Notes: generated by a model not told the origin, from the letters alone. Numbered from the stretch's first letter, positions 18,250-27,513 are shown. The stretch is DNA of 64,000 nucleotides from Oxalicibacterium solurbis (GCF_014635845.1 NZ_BMDP01000002.1:825717-889716); one strand, 5' to 3'. Numbers and translations: made by a program.

Positions 18250-18280
18250 AGTGTAAAACCTAAACTTAACTTTAGGTCAA
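18250..18280 (-). promoter_or_regulatory. SoxR-type promoter of the FMN reductase
   Basis: On the minus strand TTGACC (18280-18275) and TACACT (18255-18250) are 19 bp apart and enclose the dyad CCTAAAGTTAAGTTTAGG. Layout and hexamers equal those of the promoter at 187-217. The operator ends only about 14 bp before the soxR start codon, so SoxR bound here could also affect its own gene. Confidence 0.85.
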
Positions 18281-18289
18281 GTGCTTGAT

Positions 18290-18763
18290 ATGAAAAAGAC
18301 GGAAAGAAAGGCCGGGCCGCACGGTTTGCGTGAAGAACTGACGGTCGGCGAGGTGGCGGAACGCAGCGGCGTGGCGGTTTCCGCCATTCACTTTTATGAA
18401 GCCAAGGGATTGATCGCCAGCCGGCGCAATGCGGGAAACCAGCGCCGCTATGCGCGAGATGTGCTGCGGCGCGTCGCCATCATCAAGGTGGCGCAGCGGA
18501 TCGGCATTCCGCTGGCTGCGATCGGCGAGGCGCTGGCGACTTTGCCATCCGGGCGTACGCCGACGGCCAAGGATTGGCGGCGTCTGTCGGCCGTCTGGAA
18601 GACGGATCTGGATGAACGGATAGAGAATCTGCTGAAACTGCGCAACCAGCTCAATCAGTGTATCGGCTGCGGCTGCCTGTCGATCCGCGATTGTCGCTTG
18701 CGCAATCCGGCAGACACATTGGCGGAAGAGGGGGCGGGGCCGCGTCTGTTGGAACCGGATTGA
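18290..18763 (+). CDS. soxR: redox-sensitive transcriptional activator SoxR
   Basis: The product has a MerR-type helix-turn-helix ([23 protein letters not shown]), a dimerisation helix and the [2Fe-2S] ligand motif [12 protein letters not shown] near the C-terminus, matching the four cysteines of E. coli SoxR. Oxidation of the cluster by redox-cycling agents or superoxide switches it to an activator at promoters with 19-bp spacers. The ATG at 18290 is preferred over a GTG at 18281. No SD sequence is visible and the start lies very close to the operator, so the mRNA may be leaderless. Both SoxR-type promoters in this window are likely targets; as in most non-enteric bacteria there is no soxS nearby. 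Confidence 0.95.
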   Translation: MKKTERKAGPHGLREELTVGEVAERSGVAVSAIHFYEAKGLIASRRNAGNQRRYARDVLRRVAIIKVAQRIGIPLAAIGEALATLPSGRTPTAKDWRRLSAVWKTDLDERIENLLKLRNQLNQCIGCGCLSIRDCRLRNPADTLAEEGAGPRLLEPD

Positions 18764-18841
18764 GAAGTGCGGCCAACTTGAATCAGGCCGGATTAAAACA
18801 GACTTGTTTTCCTGATATCTGCTTCAATCTGCAAGTGCGAA

Positions 18842-19174
18842 TCAGAAGCGCGCATGGAAGTGACTGACGCGTGTCAGCTCAGCTTGCAATGCATCGATGC
18901 GTTCCAGCAGATCGAGCGCGAGTGCGATGCCGGGCGGATTGACTTCCATTTCCTGCGCCAGCTGTTGCGCCAGTCGCGCGCGCCGCAGCATCGGGCCGCT
19001 GAAGCGCCATTCCTGCGGCTGTTCGCCTTGCGGCTGCAGCACGCCCTCGAATACCCACGCTTCTATCGTGTCGTGCGACATGCCGCAGCAATGACATAGT
19101 TCAGTCATGCTCAAGGTGATGTCGTCGTCGATCAGCTGGCTGTGAATCGGGCTGTGAATCGCAGTGTCGGTCAT
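18842..19174 (-). CDS. cbpM: chaperone modulator CbpM
   Basis: This 110-residue protein resembles CbpM, which binds the J-domain of CbpA and blocks its co-chaperone and DNA-binding activity. It has a MerR-like helical N-terminal half (SMTELCHCCGMSHDTIEAWVFEGVLQP) and a long C-terminal helix. GGAG lies just upstream of the ATG. It starts 12 bp after the end of cbpA on the same strand, the conserved cbpA-cbpM order. Confidence 0.9.
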   Translation of the reverse strand: MTDTAIHSPIHSQLIDDDITLSMTELCHCCGMSHDTIEAWVFEGVLQPQGEQPQEWRFSGPMLRRARLAQQLAQEMEVNPPGIALALDLLERIDALQAELTRVSHFHARF

Positions 19175-19186
19175 GATCGTTTCTCC

Positions 19187-20152
19187 TTACTTGGCGCGCG
19201 GATGGAAGTCGAATGCGTTTTGAAAGGTGCGATAGGCTTCCTTTTCGCTGTCGGTTCCGGCGTGCGGCAGCGCGATGGCGAGCACGACGTACAGATTGCC
19301 GGCTTCCTTGCCGGGAATGCCTTTTCCCTTCAGCCGCAGTTTGCGGCCGGCGGCGGAATTCGGCGGGATCGTCAGCTCGACGGCGCCGGCCGGCGTATTG
19401 GCGGTGACGGTCGCGCCCAAAGCCGCTTCCCACGGTGCCAGCGGCAAGTCCATGTAGACGTCGGTGCCATCGACGCGGTAATGCGGATGGGGGCGGAAGG
19501 CGATTTCCAGATACAGATCGCCGGCCGGTCCGCCGCCGATGCCAGGACCGCCCTGGCCGGCCAGCCGCAGGTTCTGTCCGGCGCGTATGCCTTTGGGGAT
19601 GTTGACGCTCAGCGTGCGCGTGCGGTGTACGACGTGGCCTTGTCCGTCGACCTCCGGCAGGCGCAATGAAATCGAACGCTCCGCGCCGTGGTAGGCATCT
19701 TCCAGTTCGATCTGTACCTTGGCGTGATGATCCTCGCCGGCCATGCGCATGGTGTGTGCGCCGCGTGTGCCATGTGTACGCTGGCCGCCATGTCCGGCCT
19801 GATGGCTGAACATCTGCTCGAAGAAGTCGCCGAAATCCATGCCTTCGAAGCCGCCGCCATTGCTGCGGAATTCGAAACCGCCGGCACCGGCACCGGCACC
19901 GGCACCGGGCGGCGGCTGGAAATCCTGGCCGTTCTGCCAGTTGGCGCCGAGACGGTCGTAGGCGGAACGGCTTTCCGGGTCTTTCAGCACCTTGTAGGCT
20001 TCGCCGACTTCCTTGAAACGTTCTTCGGCGTCATCCTGCTTGCTGACGTCCGGGTGGTATTTGCGCGCCAGCCTGCGGTAGGCGTTCTTGATTTCGTCCG
20101 GCGTGGCGTCACGCTTGACGCCCAGCGTTTCGTAGTAGTCCTTGAATTTCAT
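19187..20152 (-). CDS. cbpA: curved DNA-binding protein CbpA, DnaJ-like co-chaperone
   Basis: The 321-residue protein has a J-domain (residues 1-70) with the catalytic HPD at 33-35. A Gly/Phe-rich linker follows (~75-125, including a Gly-Ala repeat run), and then two DnaJ C-terminal substrate-binding domains (~135-310). The DnaJ zinc-finger cysteines are absent, which separates CbpA from DnaJ. It stimulates DnaK and binds curved DNA in stationary phase. The downstream cbpM supports the assignment. Confidence 0.94.
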   Translation of the reverse strand: MKFKDYYETLGVKRDATPDEIKNAYRRLARKYHPDVSKQDDAEERFKEVGEAYKVLKDPESRSAYDRLGANWQNGQDFQPPPGAGAGAGAGGFEFRSNGGGFEGMDFGDFFEQMFSHQAGHGGQRTHGTRGAHTMRMAGEDHHAKVQIELEDAYHGAERSISLRLPEVDGQGHVVHRTRTLSVNIPKGIRAGQNLRLAGQGGPGIGGGPAGDLYLEIAFRPHPHYRVDGTDVYMDLPLAPWEAALGATVTANTPAGAVELTIPPNSAAGRKLRLKGKGIPGKEAGNLYVVLAIALPHAGTDSEKEAYRTFQNAFDFHPRAK

Positions 20153-20236
20153 CTGCGCCTCTCGCGTTTGCTGGTCGTTTGCCGGTCAGAAATTCTTGAT
20201 GACGATTGTGATGTGTATATGCGTATGTTCCTGCTG

Positions 20237-20938
20237 CTATCCGACGGCAGTGCCGAGCAGTTCGCCGATACCCGTGGTGACAGCCATGGCGATCGCGCCC
20301 AGCACGCCGACGCGCAACGCTGCACGCAGCGGCGGCGCATTGCCGATGGCGGCGCCCAGCCAGCCGAGCACGATCAGGAACAGCAGCGACGTTGCCGCCA
20401 GCAAGGAAATACGTATGTCGGCAGGCGCCATGATCGCCGTCAGCAGCGGCAGCGCGGAGCCGGTCGAGAAGGTGACGGCCGACGTCACCGCCGCCTGTAC
20501 CGGACGTGCGGCCGTGTCTTCGCGGATGCCGAGTTCGTCGCGTGCATGGGCGCTCAGCGCATCGTGCGCCATCAATTGCTGCGCAACCTGCGTCGCCAGT
20601 TCGGGCGTCACGCCGCGCGATACGTAGATCCCTGCCAGCTCGCGTTGTTCGGCAACGGGGCGGGCAAGGAGTTCCTCGCGTTCGCGATCCAGCGAGGCCT
20701 TTTCGGCATCGCTTTGCGAACTGACGGAAACGTATTCGCCGACGGCCATCGACATGGCGCCGGCAACCAGCGCGGCGACGCCGGCGGTCAGCAGTTCGCT
20801 GCGTCCGGCATTGGCTGCGGCCACGCCGAGCAGCAGGCAGGAGGTGGAGATGATGCCGTCGTTGGCGCCGAGAACGGCAGCGCGCAGCCAGCCGATGCGT
20901 TCGTTGGGATGCTGTTCGGAATGCGGGCGATACGGCAT
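20237..20938 (-). CDS. VIT/CCC1-family membrane protein
   Basis: The 233-residue protein begins with ...RIGWLRAAVLGANDGIISTSCLLLGVAAA, the first helix signature of VIT1/CCC1 transporters, and has five predicted membrane segments with a charged cytoplasmic insert (about residues 80-150, rich in Glu, Arg and Ala). Characterised members move Fe(II) or Mn(II) out of the cytoplasm. Metal specificity here is not known. No operon partner is evident; cbpA lies downstream on the same strand, 84 bp away. Confidence 0.88.
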   Translation of the reverse strand: MPYRPHSEQHPNERIGWLRAAVLGANDGIISTSCLLLGVAAANAGRSELLTAGVAALVAGAMSMAVGEYVSVSSQSDAEKASLDREREELLARPVAEQRELAGIYVSRGVTPELATQVAQQLMAHDALSAHARDELGIREDTAARPVQAAVTSAVTFSTGSALPLLTAIMAPADIRISLLAATSLLFLIVLGWLGAAIGNAPPLRAALRVGVLGAIAMAVTTGIGELLGTAVG

Positions 20939-21086
20939 GCAGATTCTCCCTCTCGTTGACCGGCGGTAATTACTGTATCACTGCGGCTGTCTTGTCGTCG
21001 CTTTCCTACGCCGCTCGGCCGGGTGTCCGGCATGACGCGGCGCAGCGTCTGTACTATGCTCATCCGCATCACTTGTCGGAGGGCGG

Positions 21087-23042
21087 ATGCGCGGATGGCA
21101 GAAAGGCGTGTTGTGGGGAGCAGCGATTCTGGCGTTGATGCTGGCAGCAGGCGTTATCGCGCTGCATACGCTGATCGACGGCGATCGGCTGAAACAGCTG
21201 GCGCGTGAGCACGTCGTGCAGGCATGGGGCCGAGAGCTGACGATGGGCGACGTCTCGCTATCCTTGCTGCCGACGCCGCACCTGTACGCAGCCGACGTAG
21301 CGCTATCGAATCCATCCTGGACGCAGGAACGCGACATGGTGCGCGCTTCCGGCATTACCGCACGCTTCGCACTGCTGCCGCTATTGCATGGCGAATTCGT
21401 CGTCGCCGGTTTGCAGTTCGACGGACTGAAGATGCATCTTGAAACGGATCGAGACGGGCGACGCAACTGGATTTTGCCGTCGGCGAACGGCACGCAGTCG
21501 TCGTTCGATTTGCATCAGCTGAGTGCCGATCACAGCATCGTTGTCATTCGCAATGCGGATGGCACACAACGCGAATGGGAGTTGGAAACCTTGCGCATGC
21601 ATGCTGGCAGTCGCCTGCGCAATCTGGCGATCGATGCGCGTGTGCGTCGCAACGGGCAACTGCTGGAACTGGAGGGCTCACTGGCCGATCTGTCCGAAGC
21701 CGGCACGGCTGGCGCAACGACGAAAGGAAAACTGAACCTGCGAATCGGCGAGGCGGCGCTGGCACTGGATGGCGAGTTGCCGCTCGATCCGGCACTGCAG
21801 CGTTATGCGTTCGCCGTTTCTGTCGATGCAAAATCGTTGCAGCAGGCTTACGCGTTTCTCGATATTCCAGAGCGCTCGCCGGTCGCGCTGAAGGCCAGCG
21901 CAGTGCTACAGGGCAATGGCAATCGAATCGATCTGCGAGAAGCAAAGCTGCAGATGGGGCAGTTGAATCTGCGTGGCGATGGCTGGCTGGAACGCGGACC
22001 GCGCCCGCGCTTCAACGCGAACCTGCATGCGGACCGTATCGACATGATCCAGACCTTTCTCGATGCCGGCCGTCCGCCGTTGCCGGCCAAGGAAACGGGG
22101 CAGTTGTTTCGCGACAAGCCACTGCCGTGGCCGCTGCTGGCCGGCCTGGTTGGCAAGGATGGTCATGCGGAGATCACGATCGATCGCCTGAAGCTGCGCA
22201 ACGGCATCGAGGTGAGCGAGGCGGCTGCACAACTGGATTTTCGTGATGACAGAATGGTTGTGCCGTCGTTCAGCGGCAAGCTACTGGACGGCAGCGCCAG
22301 CGGCGATGCGGTGTTCGAGGGTAAGCGGCAGGCTGTCGAACTGAATCTGAAGCTGGATAACACGTTGCTCGGCCGCTGGTTCAAGGAGACTGACAAGAAG
22401 GTCGAACTGAGCGAAGGCCGCATGCAGGTGGAGATGCGTGTGCATGCGATCGGCGCATCGATGAAGGCGCTGGCGGCATCGGTTAGCGGGCCGCTCGATA
22501 TTCGCATCGCGCGTACTCAGGTGCTGTCACAAAAGGCAGGGCAGGCGGAATTCTGGCTGACCGGGCTGCTGTCGGCCAAGGATGCCGATCGTGTCGATCT
22601 GTCGTGCATCAGCGCGCGGCTGCCGTTCCGCGATGGCGTGGCGCGCGGCGAAGGCATAGCCGGCGCGCGTAGCGACGTCAGCCAGTTGCTGGCCGGCGGC
22701 GTGGTCGATATGCGTACGCAGACGCTGGATTTGCATGGCCGTGTGCGTGCGCGTTCCGGTGTCGCGCTCGGCTGGTCTACTTTCGGCGGCAATGTGAAGA
22801 TTGTCGGCCCGATTGCCAAACCGCAATGGGAATCGGACGAAACCGGCAAGGTCGGCACCATTGCGCGCATCGGCGCCGCCATCCTGACCAGCGGCGCCAG
22901 CATCATCGTTACATCGATCTGGGATGGCGCAAATCCTGAATCCGATCCGTGCCAGCAGGTTTTCAGGGAACAAGGCGCGTCGAAAGAGGATGGAGTGAGG
23001 AAGAGCGCAACACAGCGCGCGCCGGAAGACGCATCGAATTGA
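21087..23042 (+). CDS. AsmA family protein
   Basis: This 651-residue protein has one N-terminal membrane anchor (about residues 7-27), the AsmA N-terminal domain (GRELTMGDVSLSLLPTPHLYAADVALSNPSW) and a C-terminal AsmA_2-like domain ending in several helices. AsmA-like proteins are bridge-like periplasmic proteins linked to phospholipid transport and outer-membrane assembly. GGAGGG precedes the ATG. It appears to be transcribed alone, divergent from the VIT gene. Confidence 0.88.
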   Translation: MRGWQKGVLWGAAILALMLAAGVIALHTLIDGDRLKQLAREHVVQAWGRELTMGDVSLSLLPTPHLYAADVALSNPSWTQERDMVRASGITARFALLPLLHGEFVVAGLQFDGLKMHLETDRDGRRNWILPSANGTQSSFDLHQLSADHSIVVIRNADGTQREWELETLRMHAGSRLRNLAIDARVRRNGQLLELEGSLADLSEAGTAGATTKGKLNLRIGEAALALDGELPLDPALQRYAFAVSVDAKSLQQAYAFLDIPERSPVALKASAVLQGNGNRIDLREAKLQMGQLNLRGDGWLERGPRPRFNANLHADRIDMIQTFLDAGRPPLPAKETGQLFRDKPLPWPLLAGLVGKDGHAEITIDRLKLRNGIEVSEAAAQLDFRDDRMVVPSFSGKLLDGSASGDAVFEGKRQAVELNLKLDNTLLGRWFKETDKKVELSEGRMQVEMRVHAIGASMKALAASVSGPLDIRIARTQVLSQKAGQAEFWLTGLLSAKDADRVDLSCISARLPFRDGVARGEGIAGARSDVSQLLAGGVVDMRTQTLDLHGRVRARSGVALGWSTFGGNVKIVGPIAKPQWESDETGKVGTIARIGAAILTSGASIIVTSIWDGANPESDPCQQVFREQGASKEDGVRKSATQRAPEDASN

Positions 23043-23126
23043 GCAAGAATTGATTGCGGGCATCGATGGAATTCGAGCGCAACACCCGCTATGATGACGG
23101 CACTTTTTGATTCCGAGGGAGAACGG

Positions 23127-23348
23127 ATGGCCAGTGTGCAGGAAATCGTCGGCAAGCAGAAGGATGGCGCGCAGTTCGTCATCTCCGCACAGATGCTGCG
23201 CATGAAGCCGGAGGAATTCGACCCGCTGGCCCAGCAATGGATCGCCGATGGCGGCGCGGATGGTTTCGAACTTGTCGGCGTGCCGCATCGCTGTTTCGTC
23301 GATGGCGAATTCTTTATCGACCGCATCACGGCGGTTCGGACGGCCTGA
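23127..23348 (+). CDS. conserved hypothetical protein, 73 residues
   Basis: A small soluble acidic protein (MASVQEIVGKQKDGAQF...) with no recognised domain and no signal or membrane segment. The start at 23127 is supported by GAGGGAG upstream, while an earlier in-frame ATG at 23091 has no SD sequence. It lies between asmA and psd in the same direction. Sequence bias looks coding, but function is unknown. Confidence 0.65.
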   Translation: MASVQEIVGKQKDGAQFVISAQMLRMKPEEFDPLAQQWIADGGADGFELVGVPHRCFVDGEFFIDRITAVRTA

Positions 23349-23415
23349 AGCCGCTGCATTTCCAGATCATTCCGGATCATTTACGATCATTCCGAACTCC
23401 ACCAACGATTACCCT

Positions 23416-24333
23416 ATGTTGTTTACCCGCCTGTCGGTTCTTCCCCAATACTTGCTGCCGAAAAGAGCGCTGACCGTCTTTGCCGGCTGCATCGCCGGCG
23501 CGCGCCTGGGCCGTATCACGACTGCATTGATCCGCTGGTTTATCGGCAAGTACGGCGTCGATATGCACGAGGCTGCCAATCCGGACATCGCCAGTTACCC
23601 GACCTTTAACGATTTCTTTACGCGCGCCTTGCGCAGCGGTGCACGCCCGATTTCCGCTACGGATCTGATCTGTCCGGTCGATGGCGCGATCAGCCAGTTC
23701 GGCAGCATCGAGCATGACCGCATCTTCCAGGCGAAGGGGCACAGCTATTCGGCGACGGCGCTGGTCGGCGGCGATGCCGATCTGGCAGCGCACTTTGTCG
23801 ACGGCAGCTTTGCGACCTTGTACCTGAGTCCGCGCGATTACCACCGCATCCACATGCCGTGCGACGGTCGCCTGATGCGCATGATCTATGTGCCGGGCAG
23901 TTTGTTCTCGGTCAATCCGACGACGGCGCGCGGCGTGCCGGGTCTGTTCGCGCGTAACGAGCGCGTGGTCTGCGTATTTGAAGGCGAACGCGGCCCGTTC
24001 GTCATGGTGCTGGTCGGCGCGACCATCGTCGGCAGCATGCAGACGGTATGGCATGGTGTCGTCAATCCGCCGCGTACCGGCAAGGTGCGCGAATGGCGTT
24101 ACGACCGGCAGCACCTGACGTTGAAGAAGGGCGACGAAATGGGCCGCTTCCTGCTTGGTTCCACGGTGGTCATGCTGTTTCCGAAGAACAGGCTGACGTT
24201 CAATGCGAAGTGGCTGGCGGCGGGGCCGGTACGGCTCGGCGAAGCGATGGCCGATGCGGTGGCGCAGGCAAAAACAGGGGCGGCAGACGGCGCAGGTGCT
24301 GCGGGTGCCATGGGTGATATAGCAGGCACATGA
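23416..24333 (+). CDS. psd: phosphatidylserine decarboxylase
   Basis: The proenzyme (305 residues) converts phosphatidylserine to phosphatidylethanolamine at the inner membrane. It contains FNDFFTRALR near the N-terminus, the conserved DGAISQFGSI and YLSPRDYHRIHMP segments, and the self-cleavage motif LLGST. In that motif Ser249 becomes the pyruvoyl group of the alpha subunit. The ATG at 23416 matches the usual MLFTRLSVLPQYLLPK start of proteobacterial Psd. The C-terminal tail after the cleavage domain is unusually rich in Ala and Gly. Its stop overlaps the ATG of a small membrane protein gene. Confidence 0.95.
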   Translation: MLFTRLSVLPQYLLPKRALTVFAGCIAGARLGRITTALIRWFIGKYGVDMHEAANPDIASYPTFNDFFTRALRSGARPISATDLICPVDGAISQFGSIEHDRIFQAKGHSYSATALVGGDADLAAHFVDGSFATLYLSPRDYHRIHMPCDGRLMRMIYVPGSLFSVNPTTARGVPGLFARNERVVCVFEGERGPFVMVLVGATIVGSMQTVWHGVVNPPRTGKVREWRYDRQHLTLKKGDEMGRFLLGSTVVMLFPKNRLTFNAKWLAAGPVRLGEAMADAVAQAKTGAADGAGAAGAMGDIAGT

Positions 24334-24566
24334 GCCTCGGCATCTGGATCCTGTTTTTTGCTGCAGATACCGCCTACATGTTGTGGGTATTACGCGGACA
24401 GGGTGCCGAATGGATGGAAGGTTGGCGCGCCTTGCTGTTCATCGACTGGTTTCGCGCGCCGTGGTGGTCGGCCGAACAGATTCGACTGTATGTGCTGCTG
24501 TGGTGGATCTGCCATGCGGTCTGGTTCGTAGCCGGCCTGTTCATGCCGGCATTGCGTGGCGGATGA
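24330..24566 (+). CDS. small membrane protein coupled to psd
   Basis: This 78-residue protein has two hydrophobic segments (about residues 4-22 and 51-73) and many Trp residues. Its ATG overlaps the psd stop codon (ATGA), so it is probably translated with psd. No family is recognised; a role near phospholipid synthesis is only suggested by the coupling. Confidence 0.7.
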   Translation: MSLGIWILFFAADTAYMLWVLRGQGAEWMEGWRALLFIDWFRAPWWSAEQIRLYVLLWWICHAVWFVAGLFMPALRGG

Positions 24567-24621
24567 GGCAGCCGGCAGGCCTTTCATGTTTCCCTGCAGC
24601 ACTGCCGGCATGCGCTCATCC
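24561..24621. repeat. long nested inverted repeat after the psd unit
   Basis: Two stems are nested: GGATGAG (24561) with CTCATCC (ending 24621), and GCCGGCA (24571) with TGCCGGC (ending 24609). The hairpin overlaps the stop codon of the small membrane protein gene and lies between convergent genes. No T-run follows, so it may protect the mRNA end or act as a weak bidirectional terminator. Confidence 0.5.
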
Positions 24622-24632
24622 TGATTGATCAT

Positions 24633-24854
24633 TCAGTTTCCCTTGGGCGGAAACGGCTCATCCTGTAACAACCCTTTGTCCGTTCCGTCACGTTCGGCTT
24701 CGCCGGAAGACTTGTGCCCGGGCTGATTTCTCGTCTGATCTCTTATCTTGCTGATTTCTTCTTCCGTTTCGTGATCGGCCGGTCTTTTTTCACCGCTGCC
24801 GATGTCTGCTTCTTCCAGCATGTGGCTGCCGGTTTCCTTGCTCGTACGCGCCAT
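24633..24854 (-). CDS. small hydrophilic protein of unknown function
   Basis: The 73-residue product is extremely polar, with Glu, Lys, Asp, Gly, Ser and Thr making up most residues, and is likely disordered. Translation from 24854 is supported by GAGGAGA five bases upstream. Composition recalls hydrophilin-like stress proteins, but there is no specific motif, so function is unassigned. Confidence 0.6.
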   Translation of the reverse strand: MARTSKETGSHMLEEADIGSGEKRPADHETEEEISKIRDQTRNQPGHKSSGEAERDGTDKGLLQDEPFPPKGN

Positions 24855-25036
24855 GTCGTTCTCCTCGTGCAAATATGCCGGTTTGACTCATCGCGCAACC
24901 AAAGATTCGCCGCGGCTATGGCCGTCATGGCAAAAAACAATGGCTTGCGTTTTGAAATGTCGCGACGCACCCCGATATGGACTGATATGCTTCGCGTAAC
25001 AAATTTCCCTGTATTTTTTAGCGCCACGAAATCGCC

Positions 25037-25966
25037 ATGAACTTCCTGCTGGATCTGATCGAACAATACGGTTTGCTCTTTGTCTTCGGCAATGTGCTGA
25101 TTGAGCAGCTCGGAGCGCCCGTACCGGCATATCCGACGCTGGTCATCACCGGCGCGCTGCTGGGGCGCGGCGAATATTCGGCGCCGATGCTGTTGCTGAC
25201 CGGCGTGATCGCCGCACTGATCGCCGACTACGCATGGTATCTGGCAGGTCGTCGTTATGGCGGGCGCGTGATGGCGAAGCTGTGCCGCATTTCCTTGTCG
25301 CCCGATTCCTGCGTGCGACAAACGGAAGGCGTCTACGCTCGTTACGGAGCGGCATCGCTGCTGATTGCGAAATTCGTCCCCGGATTCGCATCGGTAGCCA
25401 GTGCTCTGGCGGGAGCGATCGGCACGCGTTCCGGCAAGTTTCTGCTGTTCGATTCGTTGGGCGCGATGTTGTGGTGCGGCTCTGCGATCTTTCTCGGTTC
25501 ATTGTTCAGTTCGGCGGTATCCGATCTGCTGGATATTCTGGCCAGCCTGGGCAAATGGGGGCTGGCGCTGGTGGCATTGGCTTTTGCCGTCTATCTGGCG
25601 AAAAAATGGTGGCAGCGTTATACCTTCCTGAAGGATCTGCGGATGGCGCGCATCACGGTGAAGGAGCTCGATGCGTTGCTGAAGGGCGGCAATCCGCCGA
25701 CCATCATCGACGTGCGCACCGGCCTGGCCCGGCAAAACGGACGCATTCCCGGAGCTATGGTGATGTCGGCCGACGACGATCTGAGCGCGCTGGTCATCAA
25801 TCCGCAAACCGATTCCGAAGTGATCATCTATTGCGCATGCCCGAACGAGGTATCGGCAGCGCGACTGGCAAAGCGGCTGATGCAGCGCGGCTATACGCGC
25901 GTAAGGCCATTGACCGGCGGCATCGATGCCTGGGTCGCGGCCGGTTATACGGTGGAACAGAATTGA
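25037..25966 (+). CDS. DedA-family membrane protein fused to a rhodanese domain
   Basis: Residues 1-200 form a DedA/SNARE-associated domain (YGLLFVFGNVLIEQLGAPVPAYPTLV; R-Y-G-x(6)-AKFVPGFASVASALAG), implicated in lipid scrambling and undecaprenyl phosphate recycling. Residues ~210-309 form a rhodanese domain (TIIDVRTGLARQNGRIPGA) in which Cys266 of YCACPNEVSAAR occupies the catalytic position. The whole is one continuous frame of 309 residues. The same fusion occurs in other proteobacteria; how the two activities relate is unknown. Confidence 0.9.
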   Translation: MNFLLDLIEQYGLLFVFGNVLIEQLGAPVPAYPTLVITGALLGRGEYSAPMLLLTGVIAALIADYAWYLAGRRYGGRVMAKLCRISLSPDSCVRQTEGVYARYGAASLLIAKFVPGFASVASALAGAIGTRSGKFLLFDSLGAMLWCGSAIFLGSLFSSAVSDLLDILASLGKWGLALVALAFAVYLAKKWWQRYTFLKDLRMARITVKELDALLKGGNPPTIIDVRTGLARQNGRIPGAMVMSADDDLSALVINPQTDSEVIIYCACPNEVSAARLAKRLMQRGYTRVRPLTGGIDAWVAAGYTVEQN

Positions 25967-26002
25967 TATTGGCGACGCCTGCCTGACGCTACTTCTTATA
26001 CG

Positions 26003-26698
26003 ATGACCGAACCGCTACTGATTCAATTCTTCAAGGCCGCCATTCTGGTGCCGATCACGCTGCTTCCGATCCTGAATCCGTTCGGCAATGCGCCGGTGTT
26101 CGCGCGGCTTTCCACCGGCATCAGCCGCGATGCGGAAAAGCGCCTGGCGCGGCAGGTGACGATCAACTGCTTCTTCATGCTGCTGGGCGCGATGTTCATC
26201 GGCTCGCACGTGCTGGCGTTCTTCGGCATCTCGCTGCCGATCGTGCGCGTCGGCGGCGGAATCCTGGTCATTGCGACAGGCTGGCGGCTGTTGAACGACG
26301 ACAGCAACAGCGGCGACGGCGATGCGATCCGCGCGCAGGTGGCGACGCGCCAGGTCTGGTCGGAAGACGAATTCAAGGTGCGCAGCTTCTATCCGATCAG
26401 CTTTCCGCTGACGGTCGGTCCCGGCTCGATTGCTGCCTCGATCACGCTGGGTGCGAATACACCGCTGCGACTGCCCGACGTGGTGATCTCGGCCGGCAGC
26501 GCCGTGCTTGGCGTGGGGTTGACGACGCTGGTGATCCTGCTGTGCTACCGCTATGCGAACGGTATGGTGCGCATGCTGGGCCGGCTGGGCACGATGGTCG
26601 TGTTGCGGCTGTCGGCTTTCATCCTGCTGTGCATCGGCATCGAAATCTTCTGGCACGGCGTGGTTGACCTGTTGAACGAATCGGGCCTCGTGTCCTGA
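26003..26698 (+). CDS. MarC family integral membrane protein
   Basis: The 231-residue protein has six predicted membrane helices and the MarC signatures LLPILNPFGNAPVF near the N-terminus and ISFPLTVGPGSIAASI in the middle. Members such as YhgN and MarC are membrane proteins of unresolved transport function. It is convergent with the AmiS/UreI gene and follows the DedA-rhodanese gene by 36 bp in the same direction. Confidence 0.9.
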   Translation: MTEPLLIQFFKAAILVPITLLPILNPFGNAPVFARLSTGISRDAEKRLARQVTINCFFMLLGAMFIGSHVLAFFGISLPIVRVGGGILVIATGWRLLNDDSNSGDGDAIRAQVATRQVWSEDEFKVRSFYPISFPLTVGPGSIAASITLGANTPLRLPDVVISAGSAVLGVGLTTLVILLCYRYANGMVRMLGRLGTMVVLRLSAFILLCIGIEIFWHGVVDLLNESGLVS

Positions 26699-26786
26699 TT
26701 CGCTTCGCTTTTGGTTTGCGAAATGCGTTTCCCGTATTTCATTAACGCAGCCGGTAGTGTTGTAGCGCGTATCTATTGCCGATGCA

Positions 26787-27299
26787 TTACAGAATGCCGT
26801 CCAGCATCAACCAGCCGGGCAGCCACCCGGTAAAGATGCCGAGCAGGACGGTGACGATGCCGGTCTGCCGGGCGATATTGCGGCCCTTGGCGAGCAGCAG
26901 GAAGAACATGAACCACAGCACCGCCCAGCTCGCCCACGACAGGCCGAGCCAGATGTCGCGAATGGTCTCGGCATGCGACAGCGCATCGAAGGTGACGGGA
27001 ACGACGGTGATCGCAACGAACAGGCTGAACCATCCCAGTCCGCGGCCATCGGCACCGTTGAAGCGATTCAGCGCCACCCACAGGTAGGTGAACGTAAACA
27101 GCAGCGTCAGCGCTGCGCCCCGGATCGACTCGGCGTCGGCATCGGCGCCGAAAGCCATCCGCAGGGCAACCAGCAGCGTGATGCCGCCGGCAAAAATGTT
27201 GATGACCCATATCTCTCGGTCGCCGATGCGATCGAGCAGCCACAGACCGTTGAGAAAGAGAACGGCGCCGACGTAAAGCAGCGAAAGTCCCTGCAGCAT
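26787..27299 (-). CDS. AmiS/UreI family transporter
   Basis: The 170-residue protein has six hydrophobic helices and the family opening MLQGLSLLYVGAVLFLNGLWLL, followed by INIFAGGITLLVALRMAFG. Family members are urea or short-chain amide channels (Helicobacter UreI, Rhodococcus AmiS). No urease or amidase gene is visible nearby, so the substrate is uncertain. It is monocistronic, convergent with marC. Confidence 0.88.
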   Translation of the reverse strand: MLQGLSLLYVGAVLFLNGLWLLDRIGDREIWVINIFAGGITLLVALRMAFGADADAESIRGAALTLLFTFTYLWVALNRFNGADGRGLGWFSLFVAITVVPVTFDALSHAETIRDIWLGLSWASWAVLWFMFFLLLAKGRNIARQTGIVTVLLGIFTGWLPGWLMLDGIL

Positions 27300-27513
27300 A
27301 AGGTGTCCTTTGGCGGGCCGCTTTGTGCCTGCCGATAATCAAATGGTAAACGGGTAGTGTGAAAAAAGAGGCTGGACGGCACGATGCATGCCGCGCGAGC
27401 GGCGTGCATTCTCGCACACCTGCCTGCCGGCGAACCGGCAAGCTAACCATGACTTTGAAAATCCGGACGAAAATCCGGCTGGAAGAGGCGCCACGCCCTC
27501 GCATCTTCACGTC

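Noticed and set aside
26787..27299. Urea metabolism locus around the AmiS/UreI gene
   Set aside because: No urease, amidase or urea carboxylase gene occurs nearby, so only the transporter is called.
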